A stretch of 64,000 nucleotides of DNA from Ferrovum myxofaciens (lineage in GTDB: Bacteria; Pseudomonadota; Gammaproteobacteria; Burkholderiales; Ferrovaceae), in contig NZ_JPOQ01000026.1 of the NCBI RefSeq assembly GCF_000735045.1, positions 1-64,000 of the forward strand, read 5' to 3'. The notes under the pieces are model-generated. The model had not been told where the DNA came from. It did no database searches and worked only from the letters and a program-made list of their open reading frames with translations. Below, piece by piece: positions 50,221-60,189 of this stretch. A program made the translations under genes and the position numbers. Positions within the stretch are counted from its first letter, which is position 1. Every line of letters begins with the position of its first letter.

Positions 50221-50270
50221 ACGCGCTGCGAGAGTTTTCGGTTATGCTCCAAGGAGTTCCGACCCCAAGG

Positions 50271-51692
50271 TTAACGATTCACCACGTCCAGTTTGTCCAC
50301 GGTGTCGAATTCGAACTTGATCTCTTTCCAGGTTTCCATGGCGATCTTGAGTTCCGGGCTGTCCTTGGCGGCGTTGGTGAGAATTTCCTTGCCTTCACGC
50401 TCCAATTCTCGCCCTTCGTTACGCGCCTCGACACACGCTTCCAGCGCAACGCGGTTGGCAGCAGCACCGGCGGCATTGCCCCACGGATGGCCCAGGGTAC
50501 CGCCGCCAAACTGCAACACTGAGTCGTCGCCAAAGATGTTGACCAGCGCGGGCATATGCCAGACGTGAATGCCGCCGGATGCGACGGGGAATACACCCGG
50601 CATGGAGCCCCAATCCTGGTCGAACATGATGCCGCGCGAGCGGTCTTCGGGAATGTAGGATTCTCGCATCAAGTCCACCCAGCCCAAGGTTGCACCGCGG
50701 TCGCCTTCCAACTTGCCTACCACGGTGCCGGAGTGCAGATGGTCGCCGCCGGACAGGCGCAGCGCCTTGGTCAGCACGCGAAAATGGATACCGTGGTGCG
50801 GATTGCGGTCGAGCACAGCGTGCATGGCGCGGTGAATGTGCAGCAGCATGCCGTTCTTGCGGCACCAGCGCGCCAGACCAGTATTGGCGGTAAAGCCGCC
50901 GGTCAGAAAGTCATGCATGATAATAGGTGAGCCAATCTCCTTGGCAAACTCGGCACGTTCATACATTTCCTCGGGAGACGGGGCAGTCACGTTCAGGTAG
51001 TGGCCCTTGCGTTCGCCGGTTTCAGCCTGGGCATTTTCGATGGCATCCTGAACAAACAGGAAGCGGTCGCGCCAACGCATGAAGGGCTGAGAATTGACGT
51101 TCTCATCATCTTTGGTAAAGTCCAGGCCGCCACGCAGGCATTCGTACACGGCGCGACCATAGTTTTTGGCCGACAGACCCAATTTGGGCTTGATGGTGCA
51201 GCCCAGTAACGGGCGGCCGTACTTGTTCATTTTGTCGCGCTCGACCTGAATACCATGGGGCGGCCCATTACAGGTTTTGACATAAGCGAGAGGGAAGCGC
51301 ACATCTTCCAGGCGCAGAGCGCGAATAGCCTTGAAGCCGAATACGTTACCGACCAGGGAGGTGAACACGTTCACCACAGAACCTTCTTCGAACAGATCGA
51401 TGGGGTAGGCCACGAAGGCATAGAAACTGGTATCGTCGCCGGGTACATCCTCGATGCGGTAGGCACGCCCCTTGTAATAGTCCATGTCCGTCAGCAAATC
51501 GGTCCACACCGTGGTCCAGGTACCGGTGGAGGATTCGGCTGCAACGGCTGCCGCGGCTTCCTCGCGATCCACGCCAGGTTGCGGGGTAATCTTGAAACAG
51601 GCCAGAATGTCCGAGTCTAGCGGCACATATTCCGGCGCCCAATAGGTCTGCCGATATTCTTTTACACCGGCCTCATATTTTTTAACGGCCAT
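50271..51692 (-). CDS. cbbL: RuBisCO large subunit (form IA)
   Basis: Carboxylates ribulose bisphosphate. 473 aa; catalytic lysines in [11 protein letters not shown] and the carbamylated-Lys/metal block [13 protein letters not shown], with loop 6 [11 protein letters not shown]. Together with csoS2 and cso shell genes this is the alpha-carboxysome form IA enzyme. GAGGAGA precedes the ATG. First gene of the long cbb-cso operon. Confidence 0.97.
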   Translation of the reverse strand: MAVKKYEAGVKEYRQTYWAPEYVPLDSDILACFKITPQPGVDREEAAAAVAAESSTGTWTTVWTDLLTDMDYYKGRAYRIEDVPGDDTSFYAFVAYPIDLFEEGSVVNVFTSLVGNVFGFKAIRALRLEDVRFPLAYVKTCNGPPHGIQVERDKMNKYGRPLLGCTIKPKLGLSAKNYGRAVYECLRGGLDFTKDDENVNSQPFMRWRDRFLFVQDAIENAQAETGERKGHYLNVTAPSPEEMYERAEFAKEIGSPIIMHDFLTGGFTANTGLARWCRKNGMLLHIHRAMHAVLDRNPHHGIHFRVLTKALRLSGGDHLHSGTVVGKLEGDRGATLGWVDLMRESYIPEDRSRGIMFDQDWGSMPGVFPVASGGIHVWHMPALVNIFGDDSVLQFGGGTLGHPWGNAAGAAANRVALEACVEARNEGRELEREGKEILTNAAKDSPELKIAMETWKEIKFEFDTVDKLDVVNR

Positions 51693-51786
51693 ACTTGCTC
51701 TCCTCGTAGGATAGTTGACAAACGCGATTGGAACCGTTACACATGAGTTCCGCTGGTTGAGTTGTATTGTGGAAGATTTGATAAAT

Positions 51787-51799
51787 TAATTAAAGTTAA
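51787..51799 (-). promoter_or_regulatory. CbbR-type operator upstream of cbbL
   Basis: On the minus strand TTA-ACTTTAA-TTA fits TNA-N7-TNA and aligns with the copies near dabB and cbbR. It is about 95 bases before the cbbL ATG in a 286-base AT-rich region shared with the divergent GGDEF/EAL gene. No strong sigma-70 box was found for cbbL, consistent with activator dependence. Confidence 0.55.
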
Positions 51800-51921
51800 T
51801 TATATTTACTATTATCTTTTACATTAATTTAATATTTAATAGGGAAGAAAACGTTTTTTGGCGAACGCCGTCCTGACCTGTTGAAAGTCATTTGGAACTT
51901 TACCGAACCTTGGCAACGCTG

Positions 51922-51949
51922 TTCACAATAGAAACAGAGTGTGTAGAAT
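51922..51949 (+). promoter_or_regulatory. candidate promoter for the GGDEF/EAL gene
   Basis: TTCACA (51922-51927), 16 bases, TAGAAT (51944-51949), 30 bases before the start codon. Only a moderate match. Confidence 0.35.
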
Positions 51950-51978
51950 AATCCCATGAGATCCTTCCTCCAAACCCC

Positions 51979-54738
51979 ATGAAAGAAGCCATCCAGCGCG
52001 CACGGGACGTTCGCATCATGGTTGGCTTGATCCTTACCGCCTGGATTCTGTCCTTCATGATGCTGATCAATTGGATGAATGAGAGTCGGTCACAGAATCA
52101 GGAAGAAATCAAAACCCGCGTCTCCCGTCTACTTGCCCTCGAAGAACTCACAGAGGAAGGTCAGGTCAGTTTTCAACGTGAAATCCACGAGTGGAAAAAT
52201 ATTCTTCTGCGTCAATATGACCCAACCTTGCGCCAGAAATGTTTGACGGACTTTACCCAGGCCCAGCAAACCACGCAAGAATTGCTGGATGCCGCCCAGA
52301 TCCTGGCACAGGAAGAACAGATACCCGAAGTTGCCGAATTTTTGCAAATTTCCATTTCTCACCGTGCCCTTTACCTCTCCTACCGGACCGCCCTGTCCCA
52401 TCTCAACGCCCATGATCCCCTTTCTTTTCGCTCGGTGGATAAACAGGTGCGCGGCCTGGATCGCCCCTTGGCAAACTCCCTACAGAAGTTGGCGGGACAA
52501 ATTTCGGAATATGCCAGTCACCAGGTGGATGAACTGGATCGCTCGGGAAATGGCGAAAATCATTGGTGGCATATCTGGGGAAAGTATTTTGTCAGTCTCG
52601 AACTCCTGATCATCCTGGCCTTCATGCGTCTCATCCAGTTGGCACAAAGCACCGAACTCAAGGGACGACGAGCCGCTGTCATCGTGGATTCCATCGATGA
52701 TGCCATCATCGTGACCGACTCCGAATGCCGTATCCGTTTTGTCAACCGTGCGGCAGAAGTGCTACTGGAATGCTCCCAGGAAAAACTCAAGAAGATTTCT
52801 TTTCAGAAACAGGTCCAAATGACCGACGAACACCTCGCGCCTGTACCTGATTTGCTGCTCCAAGTCATTCAGAATCGTCAGCGCGCCTCATCCGGTGCAG
52901 TACATCTGTTGCATACCCCTGCGGGAGCAATCATTCCGGTGGAGAGCCGGGCAGCGCCCATCCTCACGGAAAACAACCAGTTGGACGGGGTCGTCACCCT
53001 CCTTCACGACATGACGATGCACCAGAAACTGACGCGACAAATCCAGACCCAATCTTTTCGTTTTCAATTGGTCTTTGAACAAACCGGCATCGGAATTGCC
53101 TTCTGTGAACCCCACAGTACCAAGATCCTCGAAGCCAATCAGCGCATGGCTCACATTCTGGGGGCCCAGACCCCCGAACTCATCCTCGGGCGACGCTTCA
53201 CCGAATTCTATGCTGACGTACTCCATGCCAATACTCCCAGTGGCCACAATGCCATTTTGAAGGGGTTGGAGCACATGATTCTGGAAGCTCGGGGATCCGA
53301 TGTTCAGTTGCGGGATCTTACCGGCCAACAACTGCGTTGGTACCACCAAACGGTGGCTTTTCTGCATGATTCTGAACATCATGTTCCCAGTCAGTTGGTT
53401 TTCGTATTCTGGGATATCGACGATCGCGTCCAACTTCAAACCCGTCTGGAGATTCAGGGCTCCCGCGATCAACTTACCGGTCTGGGCAATCGTTTCCTGT
53501 TTCAGTGCGCGATTGAAAACGCCCTGACCCGGAGGATGCCGTCGGGACAGATAAATTCATTTTGTATCCTGCTGATCGATCTGGATAATTTTAAAGCCAT
53601 CAATGATGTACGGGGTCACTCCGTTGGGGACAGTCTGCTCAAGGAAGTGGCCCTGCGTCTGACTCAAACGGTCAGGGACTATGATACGGTGGCCCGGCTG
53701 GGCGGAGATGAATTTGTGATTCTTCTGCACCATAGTCAGGAAAATTCGGCCACTGCGGTAGCAGACAAGATTTGCCATGCCATTGCCCAGGAATTCCTGC
53801 TGGAGGGGCTTCGTCTCCATACCTCTTGCAGTATCGGCATCAGCACTTTTCCTGACCATGGCCTGGAATATGATGTACTGCTACGCCGTGCGGACATGGC
53901 CATGTATCAGGCCAAATCTCTGGGGAAAAACCATTTTTCCCTGTTTTCTGATGCATTGGAACGGGAAGGCATGGAATACTGGCAGTTGGAAACGGAGTTG
54001 CGCGAGGCCTTGGAACGCAAGGAATTCGAATTATACTTCCAGCCAAAAATAAATCTCGCAACCGGCGCCGTCTGTGGTGCTGAAGCGCTGATCCGATGGA
54101 ATCACCCGGTCCGCGGGCTCTTGACCCCCGATATGTTCATCACCTACGCCGAACGCTCCGATCTCATCATCGGGATCGGGAACTGGGTCATTCATGAGGT
54201 CTGCCGACTTCTCCACCAATGGGATCTCATGGGTGTCCCGCCGATGGAAATCAGTTTCAATGCTTCCCCTCGTCAATTGCTGGAGTCCGACTCATTGATC
54301 GCTCAGATCGAAGAAAGTTTGGCCAGTTTCTCCATCCTCCCCCAACGACTGACCATGGAAATCACGGAAACCGCACTGATGCAGGAAAAGACCTGGAAAA
54401 CCGCCCATGAAGTCGTCAAATGCGGCATATCGATTTCTCTGGACGATTTTGGCACAGGATACTCGAGTTTGTCTCTTCTCCAGAAATTGCCTTTTTCCTC
54501 ATTGAAAATCGATCGCTCCTTTGTTCGGGATTTTATTGACAATCTCACGGATGGAACCCTGGTTCGTGCCATTATCGGTCTGACTCGAGATCTGGGTATG
54601 GAAGTGGTTGCAGAGGGCGTCGAAACCCAAATTCAGGCCACCACCCTGGCCCGGTATGGTTGCCAGATTGGCCAAGGGTACTTCTTCTCTCGCCCCATTC
54701 AGACAACCCAGTTTTTGGAATATCTAAAAACCGCTTAG
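51979..54738 (+). CDS. membrane PAS-GGDEF-EAL cyclic-di-GMP enzyme
   Basis: Predicted dual-domain c-di-GMP turnover protein, 919 aa. Two membrane helices (about 14-34 and 205-222) frame a periplasmic helical sensor; two PAS-like domains follow (about 230-345 and 360-480). The cyclase motif is intact (LGGDEF, residues 574-579) with an inhibitory RxxD site five residues before it (RDYD), and the phosphodiesterase motif is intact (GAEALIRW, residues 700-707; DDFGTGYSSL). Direction of net activity cannot be told. Divergent from cbbL. Confidence 0.93.
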   Translation: MKEAIQRARDVRIMVGLILTAWILSFMMLINWMNESRSQNQEEIKTRVSRLLALEELTEEGQVSFQREIHEWKNILLRQYDPTLRQKCLTDFTQAQQTTQELLDAAQILAQEEQIPEVAEFLQISISHRALYLSYRTALSHLNAHDPLSFRSVDKQVRGLDRPLANSLQKLAGQISEYASHQVDELDRSGNGENHWWHIWGKYFVSLELLIILAFMRLIQLAQSTELKGRRAAVIVDSIDDAIIVTDSECRIRFVNRAAEVLLECSQEKLKKISFQKQVQMTDEHLAPVPDLLLQVIQNRQRASSGAVHLLHTPAGAIIPVESRAAPILTENNQLDGVVTLLHDMTMHQKLTRQIQTQSFRFQLVFEQTGIGIAFCEPHSTKILEANQRMAHILGAQTPELILGRRFTEFYADVLHANTPSGHNAILKGLEHMILEARGSDVQLRDLTGQQLRWYHQTVAFLHDSEHHVPSQLVFVFWDIDDRVQLQTRLEIQGSRDQLTGLGNRFLFQCAIENALTRRMPSGQINSFCILLIDLDNFKAINDVRGHSVGDSLLKEVALRLTQTVRDYDTVARLGGDEFVILLHHSQENSATAVADKICHAIAQEFLLEGLRLHTSCSIGISTFPDHGLEYDVLLRRADMAMYQAKSLGKNHFSLFSDALEREGMEYWQLETELREALERKEFELYFQPKINLATGAVCGAEALIRWNHPVRGLLTPDMFITYAERSDLIIGIGNWVIHEVCRLLHQWDLMGVPPMEISFNASPRQLLESDSLIAQIEESLASFSILPQRLTMEITETALMQEKTWKTAHEVVKCGISISLDDFGTGYSSLSLLQKLPFSSLKIDRSFVRDFIDNLTDGTLVRAIIGLTRDLGMEVVAEGVETQIQATTLARYGCQIGQGYFFSRPIQTTQFLEYLKTA

Positions 54739-55643
54739 AGTGGATTGCTTACCGCCTTTCGCTTGTCCCCTCCCTCCCGATCCAGTTCCCGGTGAATGAC
54801 CCGGGTACACTGATACTGAGAGAAATAGCGGGTCAACTTCTCGGCAAAATAGACCGAGCGGTGCTGTCCTCCCGTACACCCCAGGGAAACCGTCAGGGCC
54901 GCGCGATTGTCTTTGATGAAATCAGGCATCCAGGAAGTCACGAAAGTTTGTAAATCCGTAAACATGCGTTGCGCAATGGGCAGATTTTCAAGGAACTTGA
55001 TCACCGCAGGATCCTGTCCCGTCAATGGACGGAGGTGGGGATCATAAAACGGATTGGGAATACAACGCAGATCAAAAACGAAATCAGCATCGAGCGGAAT
55101 GCCGAACTTGAACCCGAAGGACTGAAAAAAAAGGGTGAGACGGGCTGGGTCCAGATCAACGAAATCACGCACCCAGGCCCGCAGGGTATTGGGTGTGATA
55201 TGCGTCGTATCGAAACGACGAGCCAGATCCGCCACCCCCGACAGCAGGTTCCGTTCAAGGGCAATGCATTCTGCAAGGGAATGCTGATGGAGGGCCAGGG
55301 GATGGGGACGACGGGTTTCCGAAAAACGTCGGATCAGGTCCTGGTCGCTGGCCTCCAGATAGAGCAACCGAACATCCAACCCATTGTCACGCAAGGTGTG
55401 AAGCGCCTCAGGCAGGTTATTCAGGGCATTCCCACCACGCACGTCGAGGGTCAGGGCAATCTGACGCTCTCCCCGCGCCACCAGTTCCTGTAATACGAAA
55501 ACCAGAAAGGAGAGAGGGAAATTATCCATAGCAAAGTAACCAGCGTCTTCCAAAGCACGCAGAGCCACTGATTTTCCTGACCCTGACAATCCGCTGATCA
55601 ATACCACTTTGGACGTAACCACCCCCGGTTCACTAAAATTCAT
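54735..55643 (-). CDS. rapZ: RNase adapter protein RapZ
   Basis: P-loop protein that in E. coli binds glucosamine-6-phosphate and directs RNase E to sRNA GlmZ. 302 aa from ATG 55643: Walker A SGLSGSGKSVALRALEDAGY, YLEASDQDLIRRFSETRRPH, and the C-terminal domain VSLGCTGGQHRSVYFAEKL. The longer frame to 55859 lies inside hprK. Overlaps hprK by 11 bases. Confidence 0.94.
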   Translation of the reverse strand: MNFSEPGVVTSKVVLISGLSGSGKSVALRALEDAGYFAMDNFPLSFLVFVLQELVARGERQIALTLDVRGGNALNNLPEALHTLRDNGLDVRLLYLEASDQDLIRRFSETRRPHPLALHQHSLAECIALERNLLSGVADLARRFDTTHITPNTLRAWVRDFVDLDPARLTLFFQSFGFKFGIPLDADFVFDLRCIPNPFYDPHLRPLTGQDPAVIKFLENLPIAQRMFTDLQTFVTSWMPDFIKDNRAALTVSLGCTGGQHRSVYFAEKLTRYFSQYQCTRVIHRELDREGGDKRKAVSNPL

Positions 55644-56598
55644 GGGAATCCCCCTGAGCGCAGGATTCCTGCATGAATTGTTGCTGACGATCGATAAACT
55701 CCTGGGTACTGTTGATCCCCCGCTGTTCCAGAATGAAATTGCGCGTGGCGGCTTCCACCAATACCGCCAGATTTCTCCCCACCGCCACGGGCAAAACCAC
55801 CCGGGGAATGGCCACCCCCAGTATGGATTGGGTCTGACGTCCCATGGGAAGTCGTTCACAGGTATTCAGATCACCACTGGAGGGACGCTCGAGATGCACG
55901 ATCAATTTCAAATTTTTACGGGGTCGAACCGCCGTTTCCCCAAATATGGAACGGATATTCAATAATCCCAGTCCACGAACTTCAAGAAAATCTCTCAACA
56001 GAGGAGGGCAGCGCCCCTGAAGGGTGTCTGGAGTAATACGGTAGAACTCCACCACATCATCGGCCACCAGTCCGTTTCCACGGGTAATCAACTCAAGGGC
56101 CAATTCGCTTTTTCCTGCCCCCGAATCCCCGGTAATCAACACCCCAACTTCAAGAATCACCATGAAAACGCCGTGGAGGCTTTCCTGCTCCGCCAACTCC
56201 TGACTGAGGTAATGCCGTATCTGATTGATGACCGAAGTACTGTCCACACTCGCCCCCATGACGGGGATACTTCGTTGTTCCGCTCTTTCAGCCAGGGCAG
56301 GCAACAGCACACACCCTTCGCTGAGAAAAATAGCCACCAATTCGGAAGAAAAGATGCCCTCCCAGGCCGTCGCCAGCGCTCCCTCGTCCAGACTCTGCAA
56401 GTAAGCCATTTCATGGGCACCCAGGACTTGAAAACGATGGGGATGTGTCAAATTGAGATGGGCGATCAACCCTGCGGTGGAATCACTCAGAGCACCGACG
56501 GTAACCACCCGGAGAGACCCTTGCTGCCCCGCCAACCAGCACAGGTCGAGTCTTTCCCGATTATCCGTAAAGAGGCGTTGAACGCTAACCGAAGGCAT
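55633..56598 (-). CDS. hprK: HPr kinase/phosphorylase
   Basis: Serine kinase and phosphorylase of the HPr protein. P-loop TGDSGAGKSELALEL and the HprK signature VRGLGLLNIRSIFGETAVR; 321 aa. In betaproteobacteria it sits with ptsN and rapZ and serves a regulatory phosphorelay rather than sugar uptake; no HPr or enzyme I gene is in the window. Confidence 0.94.
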   Translation of the reverse strand: MPSVSVQRLFTDNRERLDLCWLAGQQGSLRVVTVGALSDSTAGLIAHLNLTHPHRFQVLGAHEMAYLQSLDEGALATAWEGIFSSELVAIFLSEGCVLLPALAERAEQRSIPVMGASVDSTSVINQIRHYLSQELAEQESLHGVFMVILEVGVLITGDSGAGKSELALELITRGNGLVADDVVEFYRITPDTLQGRCPPLLRDFLEVRGLGLLNIRSIFGETAVRPRKNLKLIVHLERPSSGDLNTCERLPMGRQTQSILGVAIPRVVLPVAVGRNLAVLVEAATRNFILEQRGINSTQEFIDRQQQFMQESCAQGDSHEF

Positions 56599-57058
56599 GG
56601 GGTTGAGAAAGCGCCTGAATCACAGCCAAGGGGTCCGTGACTGACAATAAGTGTTGGCGCAGGGATTCATCGCTGAAGAGTTCGGAAATTTCTCCCAGGA
56701 GACGTAAATGCACCTCGTTGGCATGTTCTGGAACCAGCAACACAAAGGCCATGCGCACGGGTTGACCATCCGGTGCCTCAAAAGGAATTTCCGTTGACAG
56801 GCGCAGAAACGCTGCGAAAGTGTCTCGTACCCCTTTCATGCGTCCATGGGGCAGAGCAAATCCATGCCCCAACCCCGTGGAGCCCAATTTTTCACGATTG
56901 AACAAAGCGTCGAAGACCTGACTGCGCGATAACTGGTCATGATTTTCGAAAAGTATCCCAATTTGCTCAAACAACCGTTTTTTGCTGGTCACTTCCAGAT
57001 CGAGCACGATGTGGTCGGGTTTGAGCAACTGGTAGAGTCGAGGAACGACGCTTCCCAC
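56585..57058 (-). CDS. ptsN: nitrogen-regulatory phosphotransferase EIIA-Ntr
   Basis: Terminal phospho-acceptor of the PTS-Ntr relay. The phosphorylated His is in GHGFALPHGRMKG; 157 aa mannitol/EIIA fold. Adjacent to rpoN, hpf and hprK as expected. Overlaps hprK by 14 bases. Confidence 0.94.
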   Translation of the reverse strand: MGSVVPRLYQLLKPDHIVLDLEVTSKKRLFEQIGILFENHDQLSRSQVFDALFNREKLGSTGLGHGFALPHGRMKGVRDTFAAFLRLSTEIPFEAPDGQPVRMAFVLLVPEHANEVHLRLLGEISELFSDESLRQHLLSVTDPLAVIQALSQPHAFG

Positions 57059-57064
57059 AGCAGA

Positions 57065-57391
57065 TCACACCCCATTGGCCAGGTGTTTCAGCGGCTGGCC
57101 GTGCCGCTGATCGCTTTGACGCTCTTTGTGCTTAATGATTTGGCGATCGAGCAAATGGGCAAGGTCATCAATGGCTTCGTACATGTCTTCCTGTGAAGTA
57201 TGGACAAAAAAGTCTTTTCCATTGACATGGACATTGGCTTCTGCATTGTGCTTGAGTTTCTCCACTGTCAACACCACGTTGATGTCCAGTGGATGTTCGA
57301 AATGGCGTTTGATCCGCCCAATTTTCTCCTCCACATGATCGCGTATCGCAGGGGTGACTTCGATGTGTTGCCCAGTGATAGTGACTTTCAT
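57065..57391 (-). CDS. hpf: ribosome hibernation promoting factor (short form)
   Basis: Binds the small ribosomal subunit in stationary phase. 108 aa: TITGQHIEVTPAIRDHVEEK, LKHNAEANVHVNGKDFFVHT and DMYEAIDDLAHLLDRQIIKH are the HPF/YfiA core; no long C-terminal dimerisation domain. Between rpoN and ptsN. Confidence 0.94.
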   Translation of the reverse strand: MKVTITGQHIEVTPAIRDHVEEKIGRIKRHFEHPLDINVVLTVEKLKHNAEANVHVNGKDFFVHTSQEDMYEAIDDLAHLLDRQIIKHKERQSDQRHGQPLKHLANGV

Positions 57392-57418
57392 CTTGTTGTT
57401 CTCCTTGAAATATACAAC

Positions 57419-58834
57419 TCACAACGACTTGCGCAAACTGGCGGCAGGAAGATGCATGGCCTCACGATACTTGGCCACGGTCCGCCTTGCCACCTGGAAC
57501 CCCCGCTCGCCCAGCAAATTCGCAATACGCTGGTCGGACAGAGGACTTTTAATATCTTCCTGATTGATCAATTGACGGATCAGGGCACGAACAGCGGTGG
57601 AGGAAGCCGCTTCGCCACTGTCCGTCCCCACATGGCTGCTGAAGAAGTATTTTAATTCGAATAAACCGCGCGGAGTCAACAGATACTTCTGGACAGTCAC
57701 GCGCGAAATAGTGGATTCATGGAGTCCCAACACTTCAGCAATTTCGCGCAAAACCAGAGGTTTCATCCCGACCTCACCCCGCTCCAGAAAATCTTTTTGT
57801 CGCTCGACTACAGCACAGGCCACCCGTAAAATCGTGTCAAAACGTTGCTGGATATTCTTGATCAACCAACGTGCTTCCTGAAGTTGTTGGGACATGGAGT
57901 GACCCGGAACCCCTTTCTTGAGAATGTTGGCATAGACCTGATTGACGCGCAGACGTGGCATTACTCCCTCATTCAGCGATACACTCCAACCCCGCTCCGT
58001 CCGTCTTACAATCACATCGGGCACGACATAACGGGTTTCGGCTGTACTGAACGCCGCCCCCGGACGAGGATCGAAGTGCAACAACATCTGCTGCAATTCC
58101 CTGACCTTGCGTTCCTCGATGCCCAAAGCTCTCTTCAGACGAGTGTATTCCCGTTGTGCCAGCCATTCAAGGTGATCGAGCAATTTTTTGCCCAGTCGTT
58201 TATCCTCCTCGGTCGCATGGCTGGCCAACAATTGCAGTTCCAGGCACTCGCTCAAGGTACGCGCCCCAATCCCCGCGGGATCCAGGGATTGCAGAATGCG
58301 CAGGGCCACCAGCCACTCTGATTCTTCTACCTCTCCGAGCGCATCGGATACACTGGAATTCAGATCAATGAAGGAATGGCGCAGGTAACCGTCTTCATCC
58401 AGGTAATCGATCAGTGTGGCCACCAGTTCCTGATCCCGTTCCTCGAGGGGCATCAGACGTACCTGCCCCAGAAGATGATCGCGCAGGGACAGTGGAATTA
58501 CGCGCAGATCCTGTATCCCCTCATCCTCATCTTCGCCCTGCCCCCCCAATCCGATGCCGCTTCCTTCTTCGAAATTCCAGGATTCCTGCTCGATTTCGGC
58601 AGAAGAGGTGGGTTCTGCTGTTTCAATGTGGTCTGCAGTTTCAAACGCGCCGGGCTCTGAATCAACGGCACCATCTTTCCCGTCGGCACGTTCCAGCAGA
58701 GGATTGAGCCGGAGAAATTCTTCGACTTCCTGTTCCAACTCCTGGGTAGAGAGTTGCAACAATCGAATCGATTGCTGCAACTGCGGCGTCAGGGAGAGTT
58801 GCGTCGTTTGCTTGAGTTGGAGCTGGACCTTCAT
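57419..58834 (-). CDS. rpoN: RNA polymerase sigma-54 factor
   Basis: Alternative sigma for activator-dependent promoters. 471 aa: Gln-rich region I (LQLKQTTQLSLTPQLQQSIR), core-binding region, and the RpoN box ARRTVAKYRE near the C-terminus. Sits between lptB and hpf. Confidence 0.96.
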   Translation of the reverse strand: MKVQLQLKQTTQLSLTPQLQQSIRLLQLSTQELEQEVEEFLRLNPLLERADGKDGAVDSEPGAFETADHIETAEPTSSAEIEQESWNFEEGSGIGLGGQGEDEDEGIQDLRVIPLSLRDHLLGQVRLMPLEERDQELVATLIDYLDEDGYLRHSFIDLNSSVSDALGEVEESEWLVALRILQSLDPAGIGARTLSECLELQLLASHATEEDKRLGKKLLDHLEWLAQREYTRLKRALGIEERKVRELQQMLLHFDPRPGAAFSTAETRYVVPDVIVRRTERGWSVSLNEGVMPRLRVNQVYANILKKGVPGHSMSQQLQEARWLIKNIQQRFDTILRVACAVVERQKDFLERGEVGMKPLVLREIAEVLGLHESTISRVTVQKYLLTPRGLFELKYFFSSHVGTDSGEAASSTAVRALIRQLINQEDIKSPLSDQRIANLLGERGFQVARRTVAKYREAMHLPAASLRKSL

Positions 58835-58837
58835 GGT

Positions 58838-59560
58838 TCACAACCGAAAATTTTCACCGAGGTAGACCTTTCTGACGCTTTCATTGTAGACGATTTCATC
58901 GGGCTTTCCTGCTGCCAACACCCCTCCTTGGTTAATAATATAGGCCCGGTCACAAATTCCCAGAGTTTCGCGCACATTGTGGTCAGTGATCAACACTCCG
59001 ATACCGCGATTCTTGAGAAAGCGGATGATCTGCTGAATATCCATCACTGCGATGGGATCCACTCCGGCAAAGGGTTCATCCAGCAAGATGAAACGAGGTC
59101 GCGTTGCCAACGCGCGGGCAATTTCCACGCGCCGTCGCTCCCCCCCGGACAAACTCACGGCAGCACTGTCACGCAAATGACTGATATGCAGTTCCTCCAA
59201 CAATTGATCCAGTTCCTGCTGGCAATCAGATTCGCTCATTCCACGAAGTTCCAGGACAGACCGAATATTCTCTGACACCGTCATACGCCGAAAAATCGAG
59301 GCTTCCTGGGGCAGATAGGAGAGCCCCATCAAGGAACGGCGATGAATAGGATAGGCGCTGAGACGGGTCCCGTCCATATAAATTTCGCCACCATCCAGTG
59401 GCACCAACCCGACGATCATGTAGAAACAGGTTGTCTTTCCGGCACCATTGGGACCCAGCAACCCCACAACTTCCCCATTTTCCACGGTGAGAGAAACATC
59501 CTTCACCACCTGGCGTGCACGATAACGCTTGACCAAATGCTCGGCGCGTAACTGGCTCAT
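58838..59560 (-). CDS. lptB: LPS export ABC ATPase LptB
   Basis: Powers lipopolysaccharide extraction with LptFG. Walker [17 protein letters not shown], signature [15 protein letters not shown], Walker [14 protein letters not shown], switch [12 protein letters not shown]; 240 aa. Overlaps lptA by four bases. Confidence 0.96.
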   Translation of the reverse strand: MSQLRAEHLVKRYRARQVVKDVSLTVENGEVVGLLGPNGAGKTTCFYMIVGLVPLDGGEIYMDGTRLSAYPIHRRSLMGLSYLPQEASIFRRMTVSENIRSVLELRGMSESDCQQELDQLLEELHISHLRDSAAVSLSGGERRRVEIARALATRPRFILLDEPFAGVDPIAVMDIQQIIRFLKNRGIGVLITDHNVRETLGICDRAYIINQGGVLAAGKPDEIVYNESVRKVYLGENFRL

Positions 59561-60189
59561 GGGGACAAATCCGTATCCTGTTTCAGGATGAGTGAAGGGG
59601 GGGTCTTGTCTTTGATCACCGTTGCCGGAGTTGATGCCGTACCTCCCTTACCCGCAGATTTCTGCTCATTCTTTTTTGGTTGCAACACTACATGCACACG
59701 CCCGGGGGGTTTCCCTTTTTGTTCATCGGACACCCCATTGGCGCGTAGAAATTCCGTTTTGGTGTCATAGGACAGGTAATCTCCCTTGATTTCATCCTTG
59801 CCCTGATGCACCACGGCATGGTCAAAGAGTTCGATCCGTTCGATCTTGCCGTTATATTCCACGTGCTGTGCCTTGCCATCCACCCATTCGTCGACGCCAT
59901 CACGTTTTTGCCGAAAAGTTACCGGATTGCCGAAAGCCGACGCATATTTCATGCCCTCCGGGTCTTCACGAACCGTCATATGGTCTGCGGTAAGGTGAAT
60001 TGTTCCCTGCGTCAAAACGACACTTCCTTCAAAATAACTTACTTTTTTAGCATCATCTGCAGTCATGCGATCCGCCTCGATATTGACCGGCTGGTCATGA
60101 TCCGACTTTTCAGCATGAACTGCCGTCACAATCCCCACCAAACACCCGCTAAGGGTGACGAGGCGCAGAATGATAGAGAAGTTTGGCAT
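59557..60189 (-). CDS. lptA: LPS transport periplasmic bridge protein LptA
   Basis: Forms the periplasmic bridge for lipopolysaccharide. Signal peptide ([23 protein letters not shown]) then the OstA beta-jellyroll ([40 protein letters not shown]). ATG 60189 gives 210 aa; the upstream TTG would precede the signal peptide with a charged leader. C-terminus is Lys/Pro/Thr-rich. Confidence 0.92.
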   Translation of the reverse strand: MPNFSIILRLVTLSGCLVGIVTAVHAEKSDHDQPVNIEADRMTADDAKKVSYFEGSVVLTQGTIHLTADHMTVREDPEGMKYASAFGNPVTFRQKRDGVDEWVDGKAQHVEYNGKIERIELFDHAVVHQGKDEIKGDYLSYDTKTEFLRANGVSDEQKGKPPGRVHVVLQPKKNEQKSAGKGGTASTPATVIKDKTPPSLILKQDTDLSP

